Positions 25,845 through 34,709 are shown, counted from the stretch's first letter. The stretch is 64,000 nucleotides of DNA from Cryptoclostridium sp036644995 (GCA_036644995.1 JAVXOZ010000001.1:1-64000); one strand, 5' to 3'. The notes: generated from the letters alone by a model not told the origin. Numbers and translations: made by a program.

Positions 25845-27455
25845 CTATTTTCGTTTAAAGCGACGTTTTACCATGGCAATAGCCGCATCTGTTTCGGGAA
25901 TTTTTAAACATTTGGCAATTACCAAAAACACACCAACACCCACAAAGCCCGATATCATCAACTGGGCAAATTGTGTGCCCTTATTGGCTATACCCAAGGT
26001 TGCTTCTAATCCCCAAGCCGTGAAGTAGGCAACTACCCCCATCACCGCCGAAGCACAAAGCACTAAAACAAAAGATTTAGCAATATTTCTGCCATCTATA
26101 CCGCCAATTTTTTTACGCAACACCCACATCAGTAAGAATAAGTTTACCACTCCGGATATGGAATAAGCAAGTGCCAACCCACCTTGAGCCAAAACTTTTA
26201 CCAAGACCAAGCTCAAAGCAATATTAACACCAACACCTATTATCGCCATAATTACCGGAGTTTTGGTATTTTGCAAGGCATAAAAAGCTCTGCTGGATAA
26301 ATGAATGCCACCTTGGGCAAAAATACCTATTACAAAAAAGTAAAGGGCAAATGCTGTGTTTTGAGTGCTTTCCGGTGTAAACTTACCTGTTTCAAAAAGT
26401 AAGCGAATAAAAGGCACACCCAAAGCTCCCAAAAGCACCGAACAAGGTATACAGATAAAAAATATCGTTCTCAGTCCTTGGCTATAATCTTTGCGAAATT
26501 CCCCTATTTTATTCTTTGCCGCATGACTGGTGAGCACGGGAAATAAGGTCATAGCGATGGATATGGCAAATATGGAAATCGGCAGCTGCATAAATCTTTG
26601 GGCAGAGGCAAATGCCGTAAGCAAACCTTCTTCCAAAGAAGAACCTAATCTGTAATTGATAAAAATCCCCAATTCACTGGCGGATAAACCAATAAGCACC
26701 GGCACCATTAAGCCAATAATACGCTGAAACCCTTCATGATGTATATCGAAGGAAGGGCTATAGTGGATGCCAATTTTCTTGAGGGACACAGCTTGAATCA
26801 AGAAATTCCCCAAGGCACCTGCCACAACCCCAATGGAGAAAGCCGCAATGCCAAAGCCGGGAAAATGCTTTTCAATCACACCGCTGAAAATAGCACCAAC
26901 CACAATAATTCCCAGATTATAAACCACACCGCCGTAAGCTGTGGGGCCGAATATTTTAAATGATTGCAAAATACCCGAACAAATTCCCGCCAAAGCCATA
27001 AACACAACCTGCAAAAGCATTATTCGAGTTAATTTTATAGTGAGGAGCATGGTTTGGGGATCTTTAAAATCCAACCAAATAGATAACAACCACGGTGTTA
27101 AAAAGTACACCACCCCAACCAAAACCAACATCACCGCACAAACCACGTTTAGGGTGATACTGGCAACTTCCCAAGCCTCTTTTTGCTTATTTTTCGCCAC
27201 ATAAGAAGATATTACAGGGATAAATGCTGCGGAAAAAGCACCCCCAACCAATATCATATAAATAAAATCGGGAATTTTAAAAGCGGCATTATAGGCATCA
27301 GTATACATGCCTTGTCCAAACTTAGCGTAAATAATCATATCCCGCACAAAACCCAAAATACGGGATATTATCATAGATACCATAATCATCACCGCCGAAG
27401 TGGCAGTGGATTTTACCAATCTATTTTCATTTTCCTGTTTTTCTAATTCTGTCAT
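25845..27455 (-). CDS. murJ: Lipid II flippase MurJ
   Basis: This polytopic protein of about 536 residues of the MOP/MviN family has about 14 hydrophobic segments. It begins with SAVMIMVSMIISRILGFVRD, the conserved TM1 motif, and has SRAFYALQNTKTPV in the middle. MurJ moves lipid II across the membrane for peptidoglycan synthesis. The ATG at 27455 (MTELEKQ) has GGAG six bases before it; the two earlier in-frame ATGs sit in or before that site. It lies between spoIIP and lepA on the same strand. Confidence 0.95.
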   Translation of the reverse strand: MTELEKQENENRLVKSTATSAVMIMVSMIISRILGFVRDMIIYAKFGQGMYTDAYNAAFKIPDFIYMILVGGAFSAAFIPVISSYVAKNKQKEAWEVASITLNVVCAVMLVLVGVVYFLTPWLLSIWLDFKDPQTMLLTIKLTRIMLLQVVFMALAGICSGILQSFKIFGPTAYGGVVYNLGIIVVGAIFSGVIEKHFPGFGIAAFSIGVVAGALGNFLIQAVSLKKIGIHYSPSFDIHHEGFQRIIGLMVPVLIGLSASELGIFINYRLGSSLEEGLLTAFASAQRFMQLPISIFAISIAMTLFPVLTSHAAKNKIGEFRKDYSQGLRTIFFICIPCSVLLGALGVPFIRLLFETGKFTPESTQNTAFALYFFVIGIFAQGGIHLSSRAFYALQNTKTPVIMAIIGVGVNIALSLVLVKVLAQGGLALAYSISGVVNLFLLMWVLRKKIGGIDGRNIAKSFVLVLCASAVMGVVAYFTAWGLEATLGIANKGTQFAQLMISGFVGVGVFLVIAKCLKIPETDAAIAMVKRRFKRK

Positions 27456-27541
27456 ACACATCTCCATAGTAAAATAGTTTACAATATAGTATACTACATT
27501 CTTTGTGGAGATTCAAAAACTTTTTTGGTAAAATTAATGAT

Positions 27542-28549
27542 TTAATAAGAAATTGTTGCTAAATAATTGTTTATTCCCTCTGCCAACACCGTAGCGGTGC
27601 CCCTAACCTCATCTAAGGTGTTTAAATTGGTGCCCACCTCAAAAAGTATGGCATTTTTGGTTAGATGCTGATTATAACGACCTTTTTGCACTCTTACACC
27701 ACGTAATATTTCACCATTTACAGCAGAAAGGCAATTACCTACCGCAGTGGCAGTGGTAAAATTTTCTTCCCAATTTGGGTGTTTCATCGTTAGGTTACTA
27801 CCCACCACCAATAATGTTTTTGCCACAGGTTTGCCATTTATCTCCATTGTAGATACACTTTTTTTTACACCGGAATCTCGGTGTAAATCAATAATCAATT
27901 TGGCATCGGGATATTGGGATAGCATTTGTTCCGCAGTTTGCCGGGAATTGGCATAACTTTTATACCACTCGGGACTATCATGCACCGTATCACTTACCAC
28001 GGTTCCTATGCCATAGATGCTCTCCAAATCGTCTTTCAAGCCATGGGCAACGTCTAACACTGTGCCCCCACCTGCATAATCTTCGGAAGTATGGGTGCAA
28101 TATATCAAAACTTGGGGAGTATCGGTTATTAAGGAAGTTAGGGCTAAAGTTTTTTGTGGTGCTTTTACCAAATCCACAGTGGCACTTTCCTTCCCTGTTT
28201 TTGTTTCCATGGTTCGCACAAAAGTAGGTATATTTGCCTGTGTAACCTCATCGGTATAAAAAGACACATCCCATTGACCCAGGGCAGAATCATTTTGGCT
28301 TTCGGATAATGCAGGTAAATATTTTGAAACCTCGGTTAAATCCCCTACATCTCCGCAGTAAAATTGGGCTTTTAATAAAAAGCTTAAGGGTATTTTACCT
28401 TGTTGCCCAACCCCTACCCCATCAAAATAAAGCCCTAATATAAAGCCAAAACTAAATAATGATATAAAAGCAAACACCAAGGTTTTGGCTATATTCCCCA
28501 ATCCACCGCCATATTTTTTTCTACTGTTAAAAACAACAACAGATTTCAT
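27542..28549 (-). CDS. spoIIP: Stage II sporulation protein P (SpoIIP)
   Basis: The protein is 335 residues. An N-terminal membrane anchor covers about residues 18-45 (NIAKTLVFAFISLFSFGF). The catalytic domain has VLIYCTHTSEDYAGG and IIDLHRDSGV, the metal-binding amidase/endopeptidase motifs of SpoIIP. With SpoIID and SpoIIM it degrades septal peptidoglycan and drives engulfment of the forespore. It shows that the organism is a spore former. AAGGTG precedes the ATG. The gpr gene, often found next to spoIIP, is absent here. Confidence 0.95.
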   Translation of the reverse strand: MKSVVVFNSRKKYGGGLGNIAKTLVFAFISLFSFGFILGLYFDGVGVGQQGKIPLSFLLKAQFYCGDVGDLTEVSKYLPALSESQNDSALGQWDVSFYTDEVTQANIPTFVRTMETKTGKESATVDLVKAPQKTLALTSLITDTPQVLIYCTHTSEDYAGGGTVLDVAHGLKDDLESIYGIGTVVSDTVHDSPEWYKSYANSRQTAEQMLSQYPDAKLIIDLHRDSGVKKSVSTMEINGKPVAKTLLVVGSNLTMKHPNWEENFTTATAVGNCLSAVNGEILRGVRVQKGRYNQHLTKNAILFEVGTNLNTLDEVRGTATVLAEGINNYLATISY

Positions 28550-28871
28550 AAAATCACCTTGTATAATGAAATATAGGAAAATTCACTACACATTTCCTTT
28601 CCCAATTATCTTCTCCATAATGCCATATAGACGCAATTTATTAGTTAATACAAAATTGGCTACATAGTCTACGGCAAATTTATTATAATTTTTATCTTCC
28701 TTCAGAAACCATAACCACAGTTATATTTTTGCTAATTAGTTAGATAAACCATGAGGTTTTCTATAAAGCAAGAATACATTGAGCATAGAGCCGAGGAATC
28801 TCATGATGAACCTCATATGGTTAAGCTCTCTTTAAAGTTTATGCTAAATTTAGGAGTTTATGAAATTTCTC
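28550..28871. other. Gap between divergent spoIIP and rpsT
   Basis: No gene is supported. The region must contain the spoIIP promoter (minus) and holds a 14-bp interrupted inverted repeat at 28747-28822. The rpsT promoter follows. Confidence 0.5.
28747..28822. repeat. Inverted repeat upstream of rpsT
   Basis: AACCATGAGGTT at the left and AACCTCATATGGTT at the right are near-exact reverse complements separated by about 50 bp. It precedes the rpsT promoter by 50 bp, so it is not part of the rpsT leader RNA. Its role is unknown. Confidence 0.45.
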
Positions 28872-28900
28872 TTGCCTTTTATTAATAAATATGGTATAGT
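28872..28900 (+). promoter_or_regulatory. Sigma-A promoter of rpsT
   Basis: -35 TTGCCT (28872-28877) and -10 TATAGT (28895-28900) have 17-bp spacing and are followed by a leader of about 55 bp before rpsT. Confidence 0.75.
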
Positions 28901-28960
28901 ATTTTGGTGCAATGATGCATATCATGTACATAGTTTCGATTATTACGAGGAGGTGAAAAC

Positions 28961-29224
28961 ATGCCAAATATCAAATCCGCAGCAAAAAGGGTTAAGGTGT
29001 CAGAACTTCGCAGAATGCGCAATATGGCCGCAAAATCCAGAATTAAAACTGCCACCAAAAAATATAAAGAATCAGTGGATGCTGGTAATAAAGAACAGGC
29101 TCAATCTTTGTTGAAGGATCTCATATGCCTCCTTGATAAAGCCGCCGGCAAAAAACTCATTCACAAAAATGCAGTAGCCAGAAAAAAATCCAAATTGCAA
29201 AAACAATTTAATGCCATGGCATAA
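28961..29224 (+). CDS. rpsT: 30S ribosomal protein S20
   Basis: This 87-residue, Lys/Ala-rich helical protein (MPNIKSAAKRVKVSELRRMRN) binds the 16S rRNA 5' domain and h44. GAGGAGGTG precedes the ATG. A promoter and a tight terminator frame it as a single-gene unit. In many Firmicutes rpsT is next to holA; here holA is 12 kb away, after leuS. Confidence 0.97.
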   Translation: MPNIKSAAKRVKVSELRRMRNMAAKSRIKTATKKYKESVDAGNKEQAQSLLKDLICLLDKAAGKKLIHKNAVARKKSKLQKQFNAMA

Positions 29225-29230
29225 AAACAT

Positions 29231-29254
29231 AAGCACCCAGCAATGGGTGCTTTT
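29231..29254 (+). terminator. Intrinsic terminator of rpsT
   Basis: The stem AAGCACCCA/TGGGTGCTT with a GCAA-type tetraloop and T-tract lies 7 bp after the rpsT stop. Confidence 0.9.
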
Positions 29255-29366
29255 AGATTGTCAAAATACACTTTTAGCTGTAAAATAACAGTTTTTGTCC
29301 ACAGCCAATTAAGTTAACAATATAACAAAAAATAAACACTATTAAAAATACAACTATAAAATCAAA

Positions 29367-29414
29367 AATGACCGATATGGGATGTACGCCGGTACATCAC
29401 TTATCAGTCATTTT
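29367..29414. repeat. Small GTAC-centred palindrome, second copy
   Basis: The inverted repeat has ends AAATGACCGAT and ATCAGTCATTT around GATGTAC-GCCG-GTACATC, followed by T7. It matches the palindrome at 2553-2600 in ends, size and GTAC centre. It could act as a second terminator, but the shared sequence suggests a dispersed element. The rest of the gap 29255-29552 has no gene. Confidence 0.55.
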
Positions 29415-29552
29415 TTTAATTACTTTAAAAGTAAACTATTTTTGCCATATAATAAAAAGGAATATTTATTTATTTTGCTACATCACGTAATTTTGCATTA
29501 TTTATAAAATTCAAGGAAAAGCTAAGAAAGAAAAGACAAAAGGAGAGTCATC

Positions 29553-30158
29553 GTGAACAATAAAACTTACGCTTATATACGAGTTTCCACCAAAGAGCAA
29601 AACGAAGACAGGCAGTTAATTTCCATTGCTCAATTTAACATACCACCCAATCAAATATTCATAGATAAACAAAGTGGCAAAGATTTTAACAGACCTCAAT
29701 ATAAAAAGATGATGCGTACCATGAAAAAAAATGATTTGCTCATCATCACAAGTATAGACCGCTTGGGCAGAAACTATGAAGATATTATGGAAGAATGGAA
29801 ATATATCACCAAAAAGAAGAATATCGACATAAAAGTTATTGATATGCCGCTGCTGGATACCACAATATCCAAGGATTTGCTTGGCACTTTTATAGCGGAT
29901 TTAGTTTTACAGCTTTTATCTTTTGTAGCAGAAAATGAACGCATAAATATACGCCAAAGGCAGGCAGAAGGCATTGCTGCTGCCAAAGCACGTGGCGTAA
30001 AATTTGGTAGACCGCAAAAAAAGCTGCCAAATAATTTTTACACACTACACCAAAAATGGCAAAATGGACAAATTAGCACCAAAGAAATGCTTGCTATTTT
30101 AGATATATCACGTTCTACCCTTTATCGCAAAACAAAAACCTTAAATCCCCTAAAATAG
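29553..30158 (+). CDS. Serine recombinase (resolvase/invertase family)
   Basis: This 201-residue small serine recombinase starts with the catalytic YIRVSTKEQNEDRQ (Ser12 nucleophile). SIDRLGRNYEDI carries the conserved Arg residues, and LVLQLLSFVAENERINIRQRQAEGI is the dimer E-helix. The C-terminal helix-turn-helix is EMLAILDISRSTLYRKTK. Such proteins resolve or invert DNA between short sites. The start codon is GTG with AGGAGAG upstream. No transposase, cassette or obvious invertible segment accompanies it, so its target sites are unknown. It is probably a relic or cargo of a past mobile element. Confidence 0.9.
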   Translation: MNNKTYAYIRVSTKEQNEDRQLISIAQFNIPPNQIFIDKQSGKDFNRPQYKKMMRTMKKNDLLIITSIDRLGRNYEDIMEEWKYITKKKNIDIKVIDMPLLDTTISKDLLGTFIADLVLQLLSFVAENERINIRQRQAEGIAAAKARGVKFGRPQKKLPNNFYTLHQKWQNGQISTKEMLAILDISRSTLYRKTKTLNPLK

Positions 30159-30225
30159 CGAAAAATCGTACCAAAAAGTACACCTTTTGAGACTAAATAA
30201 TTTTGTAAAAATATGTCGAATAATG

Positions 30226-30254
30226 TTGTGAAAAGTAAAATCCTATGCTATAAT
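30226..30254 (+). promoter_or_regulatory. Extended -10 promoter of the small orphan gene
   Basis: -35 TTGTGA (30226-30231) and -10 TATAAT (30249-30254) have 17-bp spacing, with TGC just before the -10 (extended -10). A short AAAAGGT/ACCTTTT hairpin follows in the leader at about 30265-30292. Confidence 0.7.
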
Positions 30255-30336
30255 TAACTAATGTCAAAAGGTGTAATATTTGAAACCTTTTTAATTAATT
30301 AATAACATATACCTATTTTGCAAGGAGGATAAAAGA

Positions 30337-30564
30337 ATGAAAGATTTACTTGATTTTTTAGCAAAACAACTTGATTGCACATATCTTTCAGATTTACCCA
30401 CCGTTTACAATCAACAAATCTTTAAAGAATCAATAGAAAAAATTGATATTAATGAGTATTCTTTGGATAACTGGAATGAAACCATTAAATATATTATAAA
30501 AACAGATAAAACATTTACTTCAATAGCAGATGCAAAAACCTACTTAACAAGTAAATGTAAATAG
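30337..30564 (+). CDS. Small hypothetical protein (75 aa)
   Basis: I do not recognise this protein. It has 75 residues, is mildly acidic, soluble and probably helical, with no signal peptide or membrane segment and two Cys (residues 14 and 74). It looks expressed: a TATAAT promoter with extended -10, a leader with a small hairpin, a near-ideal ribosome binding site (AAGGAGG) and a strong terminator 40 bp after the stop. It sits beside the lone serine recombinase, which could mean it arrived with it. Confidence 0.65.
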   Translation: MKDLLDFLAKQLDCTYLSDLPTVYNQQIFKESIEKIDINEYSLDNWNETIKYIIKTDKTFTSIADAKTYLTSKCK

Positions 30565-30601
30565 TGCTTAAATCAAACCATATGCTCAACTATATAAAAT
30601 T

Positions 30602-30640
30602 AACCCCCATTTTCATCACATGAAAATGGGGGTTTTGTGT
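30602..30640. terminator. Intrinsic terminator between the orphan gene and the liv operon
   Basis: The 15-bp perfect stem AACCCCCATTTTCAT / ATGAAAATGGGGGTT with a three-base loop is followed by TTTTG. It lies between convergent genes and probably serves both. Confidence 0.85.
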
Positions 30641-30666
30641 TAAACACCGTATTAAAAACCAAATTT

Positions 30667-31311
30667 TTATTTTATATTTTTTGAAACGTGAACCACGGGA
30701 TAGCCTGAATCCTCCAAGGTTTTTTCAATATTTTCAGTGTTAACACTATTGATACGTATTACTACCCTGCTTTTATCACTTTCACTGCGATAAACAGCCA
30801 AGCGTATAATATTAACCCCAAAATCACCCATTATATTGGCAATTTTTGCCAATACTCCCGGTGAATCCTCGGCTATAACTGTGATTCTGCTGCCATATTC
30901 CCGAGCGCCCAATAAATCGGTAAAAGCGTCAAAAATATCGGTTTCAGTGATAATCCCAACAATTTTACCATTGTCCACCACAGGCAAGGCACTAACATTA
31001 TTGTCACGCATACTAACTGCGGCTTCCTCCAATAAGGTATCCGGAGTTGTGATGATAACATCTTTGCTCATAGCACTTTTTACTTTGGTTTTAGCCAAAA
31101 GATAATTAACTTCATAAATACTTAAGGTAGTAGCCTTGGAAGGGGTAAGCTGCTGCAATTCTTTTTCTGTAACAATACCTACCAGTTTGCCGTTATCTAC
31201 CACCGGTAAACGACGAATTTTATTTTCCTTTACCAGTCCGTATGCTTCGGCAATAGAGGTTTCAGAAGTTACAGTAATTGGATTGGTAGTCATTCTTGTT
31301 TTCACAAACAT
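30667..31311 (-). CDS. CBS-CBS-ACT domain protein (AcuB-like)
   Basis: This 214-residue protein has two CBS repeats (about residues 7-60 and 75-130, each with the LPVVDNGKLVGIVTEKEL pattern) followed by an ACT-like domain (ITVIAEDSPGVLAKIANIMGD, about 140-210). CBS pairs bind adenine nucleotides and ACT domains bind amino acids, so this looks like a small-molecule sensor. It is the last gene of the livKHMGF operon, 7 bp after livF. It is often annotated AcuB (acetoin utilisation), but the context argues for a role tied to branched-chain amino acids. Confidence 0.85.
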   Translation of the reverse strand: MFVKTRMTTNPITVTSETSIAEAYGLVKENKIRRLPVVDNGKLVGIVTEKELQQLTPSKATTLSIYEVNYLLAKTKVKSAMSKDVIITTPDTLLEEAAVSMRDNNVSALPVVDNGKIVGIITETDIFDAFTDLLGAREYGSRITVIAEDSPGVLAKIANIMGDFGVNIIRLAVYRSESDKSRVVIRINSVNTENIEKTLEDSGYPVVHVSKNIK

Positions 31312-31318
31312 AATAAAA

Positions 31319-32023
31319 TCAACCTCCTAAATATGCCTTTTTAACATCTTCGCTTTCCATTAGTTCCTTAGCATCACCGGAAAGAACAATATTACCGGTT
31401 TCAATAACATATGCTCTGCTGGCAATGGATAATGCCATTTTTGCATTTTGTTCAACCAATAAAATTGTGGTTCCTGTGGCATTGATATCTTTAATAATAC
31501 TAAAAATTTCACGAACCAAAAGAGGAGCAAGCCCCATGGATGGTTCATCCAAAAGTAAAATTTTAGGACGCCCCATTAAGGCTCTGCCCATAGCAAGCAT
31601 TTGTTGCTCACCACCGGAAAGGGTACCTGCTGCTTGTTTTTTGCGTTCGCCCAAAATAGGAAAACGTTCAAAAACAGAGTTCATATCTTTTTTTATTTCG
31701 GCTTTATCTTTTCTGAGATAAGCACCCATTTCCAAATTTTCAAAAACAGACATTGCGGGGAAAACATGGCGTCCCTCGGGAACCTGAATAACCCCCATGC
31801 CCACACGCTTTTGTGAGGGGATTTTTTCAAGATTTTGCCCACCCAAAGATATGGAACCAAAAGAAGTTTTTATTAAACCGGAAATTGCACACAATGTTGA
31901 TGTTTTTCCGGCACCATTTGCCCCGATTAAAGTTACTATTTCACCATCGTTAACAGTTAAAGATATATCTTTTAAAGCATGAATCATGCCATAATGCACG
32001 GAAACATTTTTTAATTCAAGCAT
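31319..32023 (-). CDS. livF: Branched-chain amino acid ABC transporter ATPase LivF
   Basis: This ATPase of about 234 residues has Walker A GANGAGKTST, signature LSGGEQQMLAMGRAL and Walker B ILLLDEPSMGLAP, typical of LivF. The ATG at 32023 (MLELKNVSVHYG) has GGAGGTG upstream and overlaps the livG stop by 8 bp. It powers import of Leu, Ile and Val with LivG. Confidence 0.95.
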   Translation of the reverse strand: MLELKNVSVHYGMIHALKDISLTVNDGEIVTLIGANGAGKTSTLCAISGLIKTSFGSISLGGQNLEKIPSQKRVGMGVIQVPEGRHVFPAMSVFENLEMGAYLRKDKAEIKKDMNSVFERFPILGERKKQAAGTLSGGEQQMLAMGRALMGRPKILLLDEPSMGLAPLLVREIFSIIKDINATGTTILLVEQNAKMALSIASRAYVIETGNIVLSGDAKELMESEDVKKAYLGG

Positions 32024-32798
32024 CAATATCACCTCCGAGGTAAGCTTCAATTACCCTGGAGTTACCCTGAATTTCATCAGGGGTACCATTCGCAATCATA
32101 GTGCCATAATCCAAAACATATATACGTTCACAAAGGTTCATAACCAAGGACATATCGTGCTCAATAAGGAGAACCGTAATTTTAAAATGATTTCTTATCC
32201 ATTGGATACTTTTGGTTAATTCCGCAGTTTCCGCAGGGTTCATACCTGCTGCTGGTTCATCCAATAAAAGCAAAAAAGGCTTGGTTGCCAAGGCTCTGAT
32301 AATTTCTAAATGGCGTTGCTCACCATAGGGTAAGTTCTTAGCAAATTCATCTTTTTTATCAGCAAGTTTAAAAATTTCCAAAAGTTCCAAGGCTTCATCT
32401 TCCTGCTTTTTTTCACCTTTAATAAATGGCGGCAAGCGGAAAAGAGAAGATGCCATAGAATAATCTACATTTTGGTGCATGGCGATACGCACATTATCCA
32501 AAACCGTAAGGTCATTGAAAAGGCGAATATTTTGGAAGGTTCTGGCGAACCCCATTTTAGTGATATTATATGGTTTCATGCCGCTGATATCTTTGGTTTC
32601 ACCATTATGTGTAACCAATATTTTACCCGAAGTAGGAACATAAACTCCGGTGATAAGATTAAAGAGAGTGGTTTTTCCGGCACCGTTAGGTCCGATTAAG
32701 CCGATAAGCTCACCTTCGTCAATGGTAATATTGGCGTTGGAAACAGCGGTAAGACCACCAAATGATTTGGTTAAATTTTCCACAGATAATAATGCCAT
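32016..32798 (-). CDS. livG: Branched-chain amino acid ABC transporter ATPase LivG
   Basis: This 260-residue ATPase has Walker A GPNGAGKTT, the LivG-type signature LPYGEQRHLEIIRAL and Walker B LLLLDEPAAGMNP. The longer Q-loop region and C-terminal segment (DYGTMIANGTPDEIQ) distinguish LivG from LivF. It lies 11 bp after livM and overlaps livF. Confidence 0.95.
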   Translation of the reverse strand: MALLSVENLTKSFGGLTAVSNANITIDEGELIGLIGPNGAGKTTLFNLITGVYVPTSGKILVTHNGETKDISGMKPYNITKMGFARTFQNIRLFNDLTVLDNVRIAMHQNVDYSMASSLFRLPPFIKGEKKQEDEALELLEIFKLADKKDEFAKNLPYGEQRHLEIIRALATKPFLLLLDEPAAGMNPAETAELTKSIQWIRNHFKITVLLIEHDMSLVMNLCERIYVLDYGTMIANGTPDEIQGNSRVIEAYLGGDIDA

Positions 32799-32809
32799 GT
32801 TACCACCTC

Positions 32810-33817
32810 CTATTCCTTTCCTTTTTTCTTAGAGCCAAATTTGGATTTTATGCTTGCCCATTTATCCCGCCAATAAGCACCAAGGAACATATCCATGGAT
32901 AATTCCCTTGTTCCCATTAAGCCTTGGGGACGGAACAACATAATAAGAACCAGTAAAGAAGAATATATTATCATGCGTAATTCGGCAAAGCTTTGCAAAT
33001 AAGCATTGATAAACCCCAGCAATACTGCGGCAACAACAGAACCGGAAAGACTGCCCATACCACCTAAAACCACAATGATAAGAAAATCAATGGATTTCAT
33101 AAAGCCAAAGTTTGCAGGTTGAATAATATAAAAAGAAGAGGCATAAAGAGCACCGCCGATACCGGCGATAAAAGAGCTTAAGGTAAAGGCAATAATTTTA
33201 TATTTTGTGGTATTTACACCCATGGCTTCCGAGGCTATTTCATCCTCACGTATGGATATACACGCTCTGCCGTAAGATGAGCGAATAAAATTACGAATAA
33301 CCAATACGCATGCCACGGTAATACCAAAAATCCATGCCCAGTTGGTAAATCTTTGATTTACAAACAACCCTGCAGCTCCGTTGGTAATGGTTAAATTTAC
33401 CACCACAATACGAATAATTTCAGCTAAACCCAAAGTGGCTATTGCCAAATAATCGCCTTTTAAACGCAAAGTAGGGAAACCGATAAGGCAACCAACCAAA
33501 GCAGCCAAAGCACCACCTGCCAATATACCCAATATAAATCCGCCGATTGTGCTGATTTTCATAATTATAAGAGCCGCAGCATAAGCACCTATTGCCATAA
33601 ATCCTGCATGGCCCAAAGAAAACTGCCCTGTAAAACCTGTAATTAAATTCAAACTTACTGCCATGATGATGTTAATACACATCAAAAACAGAATATCTTG
33701 ATAATAAGTATTAATAATTCCGGAGTTTATCAATAATTGGATAACCACAAAAAATATAGCTAAAGCGGCAACCCCAAGGATAACTCTGGTTTTTTTATTG
33801 CTTAATATTTTATTCAT
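32810..33817 (-). CDS. livM: Branched-chain amino acid ABC transporter permease LivM
   Basis: This permease of about 335 residues has some ten hydrophobic segments and the family signature LITGFTGQFSLGHAGFMAIG (about residues 57-76). GDYLAIATLGLAEI and SIREDEIASEAMG are further LivM motifs. The start is ATG at 33817 (MNKILSNKK) with AAGGTG upstream. It is 4 bp after livH. With LivH it forms the membrane channel. Confidence 0.95.
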   Translation of the reverse strand: MNKILSNKKTRVILGVAALAIFFVVIQLLINSGIINTYYQDILFLMCINIIMAVSLNLITGFTGQFSLGHAGFMAIGAYAAALIIMKISTIGGFILGILAGGALAALVGCLIGFPTLRLKGDYLAIATLGLAEIIRIVVVNLTITNGAAGLFVNQRFTNWAWIFGITVACVLVIRNFIRSSYGRACISIREDEIASEAMGVNTTKYKIIAFTLSSFIAGIGGALYASSFYIIQPANFGFMKSIDFLIIVVLGGMGSLSGSVVAAVLLGFINAYLQSFAELRMIIYSSLLVLIMLFRPQGLMGTRELSMDMFLGAYWRDKWASIKSKFGSKKKGKE

Positions 33818-33821
33818 TGCA

Positions 33822-34709
33822 TCACACCTTCTCTTTCGAATTTTTGCCAAGAAGGCCAGAAGGTTTAAGAATGAGAATCAAGATAAGGATACCATAAACC
33901 ACGGCATCTTTAAAAAGTGAACCATTGGGAACATAGCCGGAAACCATTGTTTCCGCAACCCCCATGGTAAGACCGCCCACCATAGCCCCGGGAATACTGC
34001 CGATACCACCAAAAACAGCGGCAACAAAAGCTTTTAACCCGGGTGTTATCCCCATCAAAGGATTAATGGATGTATAATAAATTCCAAATAAAACACCGGC
34101 TGCACCAGCCAAGGCAGAACCAATGGCAAAGGTGTAGGAAATTGTGCGGTCAACACTAATACCCATGAGCTGAGCTGCATTTTTATCAATAGATACCGCC
34201 CGCATTGCTTTACCTACTTTAGTTTTATGCACTATAAATTGTAAAGCTATCATAAGAATAACGGTAATTACGATAATATAAATTTGTTGCATGGAAATAA
34301 CTATATCGCCAATATGAAACATTCTGTTACTGAGAATGTCCTCAACATAGCCACGTTTATCCGCACCAACAAAATACATTGTTGTATATTCCAAGAAAAA
34401 AGAAACACCGATAGCAGTGATTAACGCCGCAATACGAGTTGCATTTCTTAAGGGTTTGTAAGCGATTTTTTCAATAAGCACACCAAGAACCATGCAAACT
34501 GTCATCGCCAAAATCAAAGCAGGAAAAAATCCTAAAGTAGTATATGATGTTACAGCAAAACCCAAATATGCACCAATCATTAAAATATCGCCATGAGCAA
34601 AGTTAATAAGACCGATAATACCATAAACCATAGTATAACCCAAAGCGATAAGAGCAAAAATACTACCCAAAGATATTCCGTTGATTACTTGTTGCAAAAA
34701 AGCTTCCAA
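33822..34709 (-). CDS. livH: Branched-chain amino acid ABC transporter permease LivH
   Basis: This permease of about 295 residues has the motif IFALIALGYTMVYGIIGLIN followed by FAHGDI near the N-terminus, and about eight membrane segments. The start is taken as TTG at 34709: GGGAGGTG lies eight bases before it and the length then matches the family. The in-frame ATG at 34778 has no ribosome binding site and would add a non-homologous hydrophilic extension. Confidence 0.93.
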   Translation of the reverse strand: MEAFLQQVINGISLGSIFALIALGYTMVYGIIGLINFAHGDILMIGAYLGFAVTSYTTLGFFPALILAMTVCMVLGVLIEKIAYKPLRNATRIAALITAIGVSFFLEYTTMYFVGADKRGYVEDILSNRMFHIGDIVISMQQIYIIVITVILMIALQFIVHKTKVGKAMRAVSIDKNAAQLMGISVDRTISYTFAIGSALAGAAGVLFGIYYTSINPLMGITPGLKAFVAAVFGGIGSIPGAMVGGLTMGVAETMVSGYVPNGSLFKDAVVYGILILILILKPSGLLGKNSKEKV

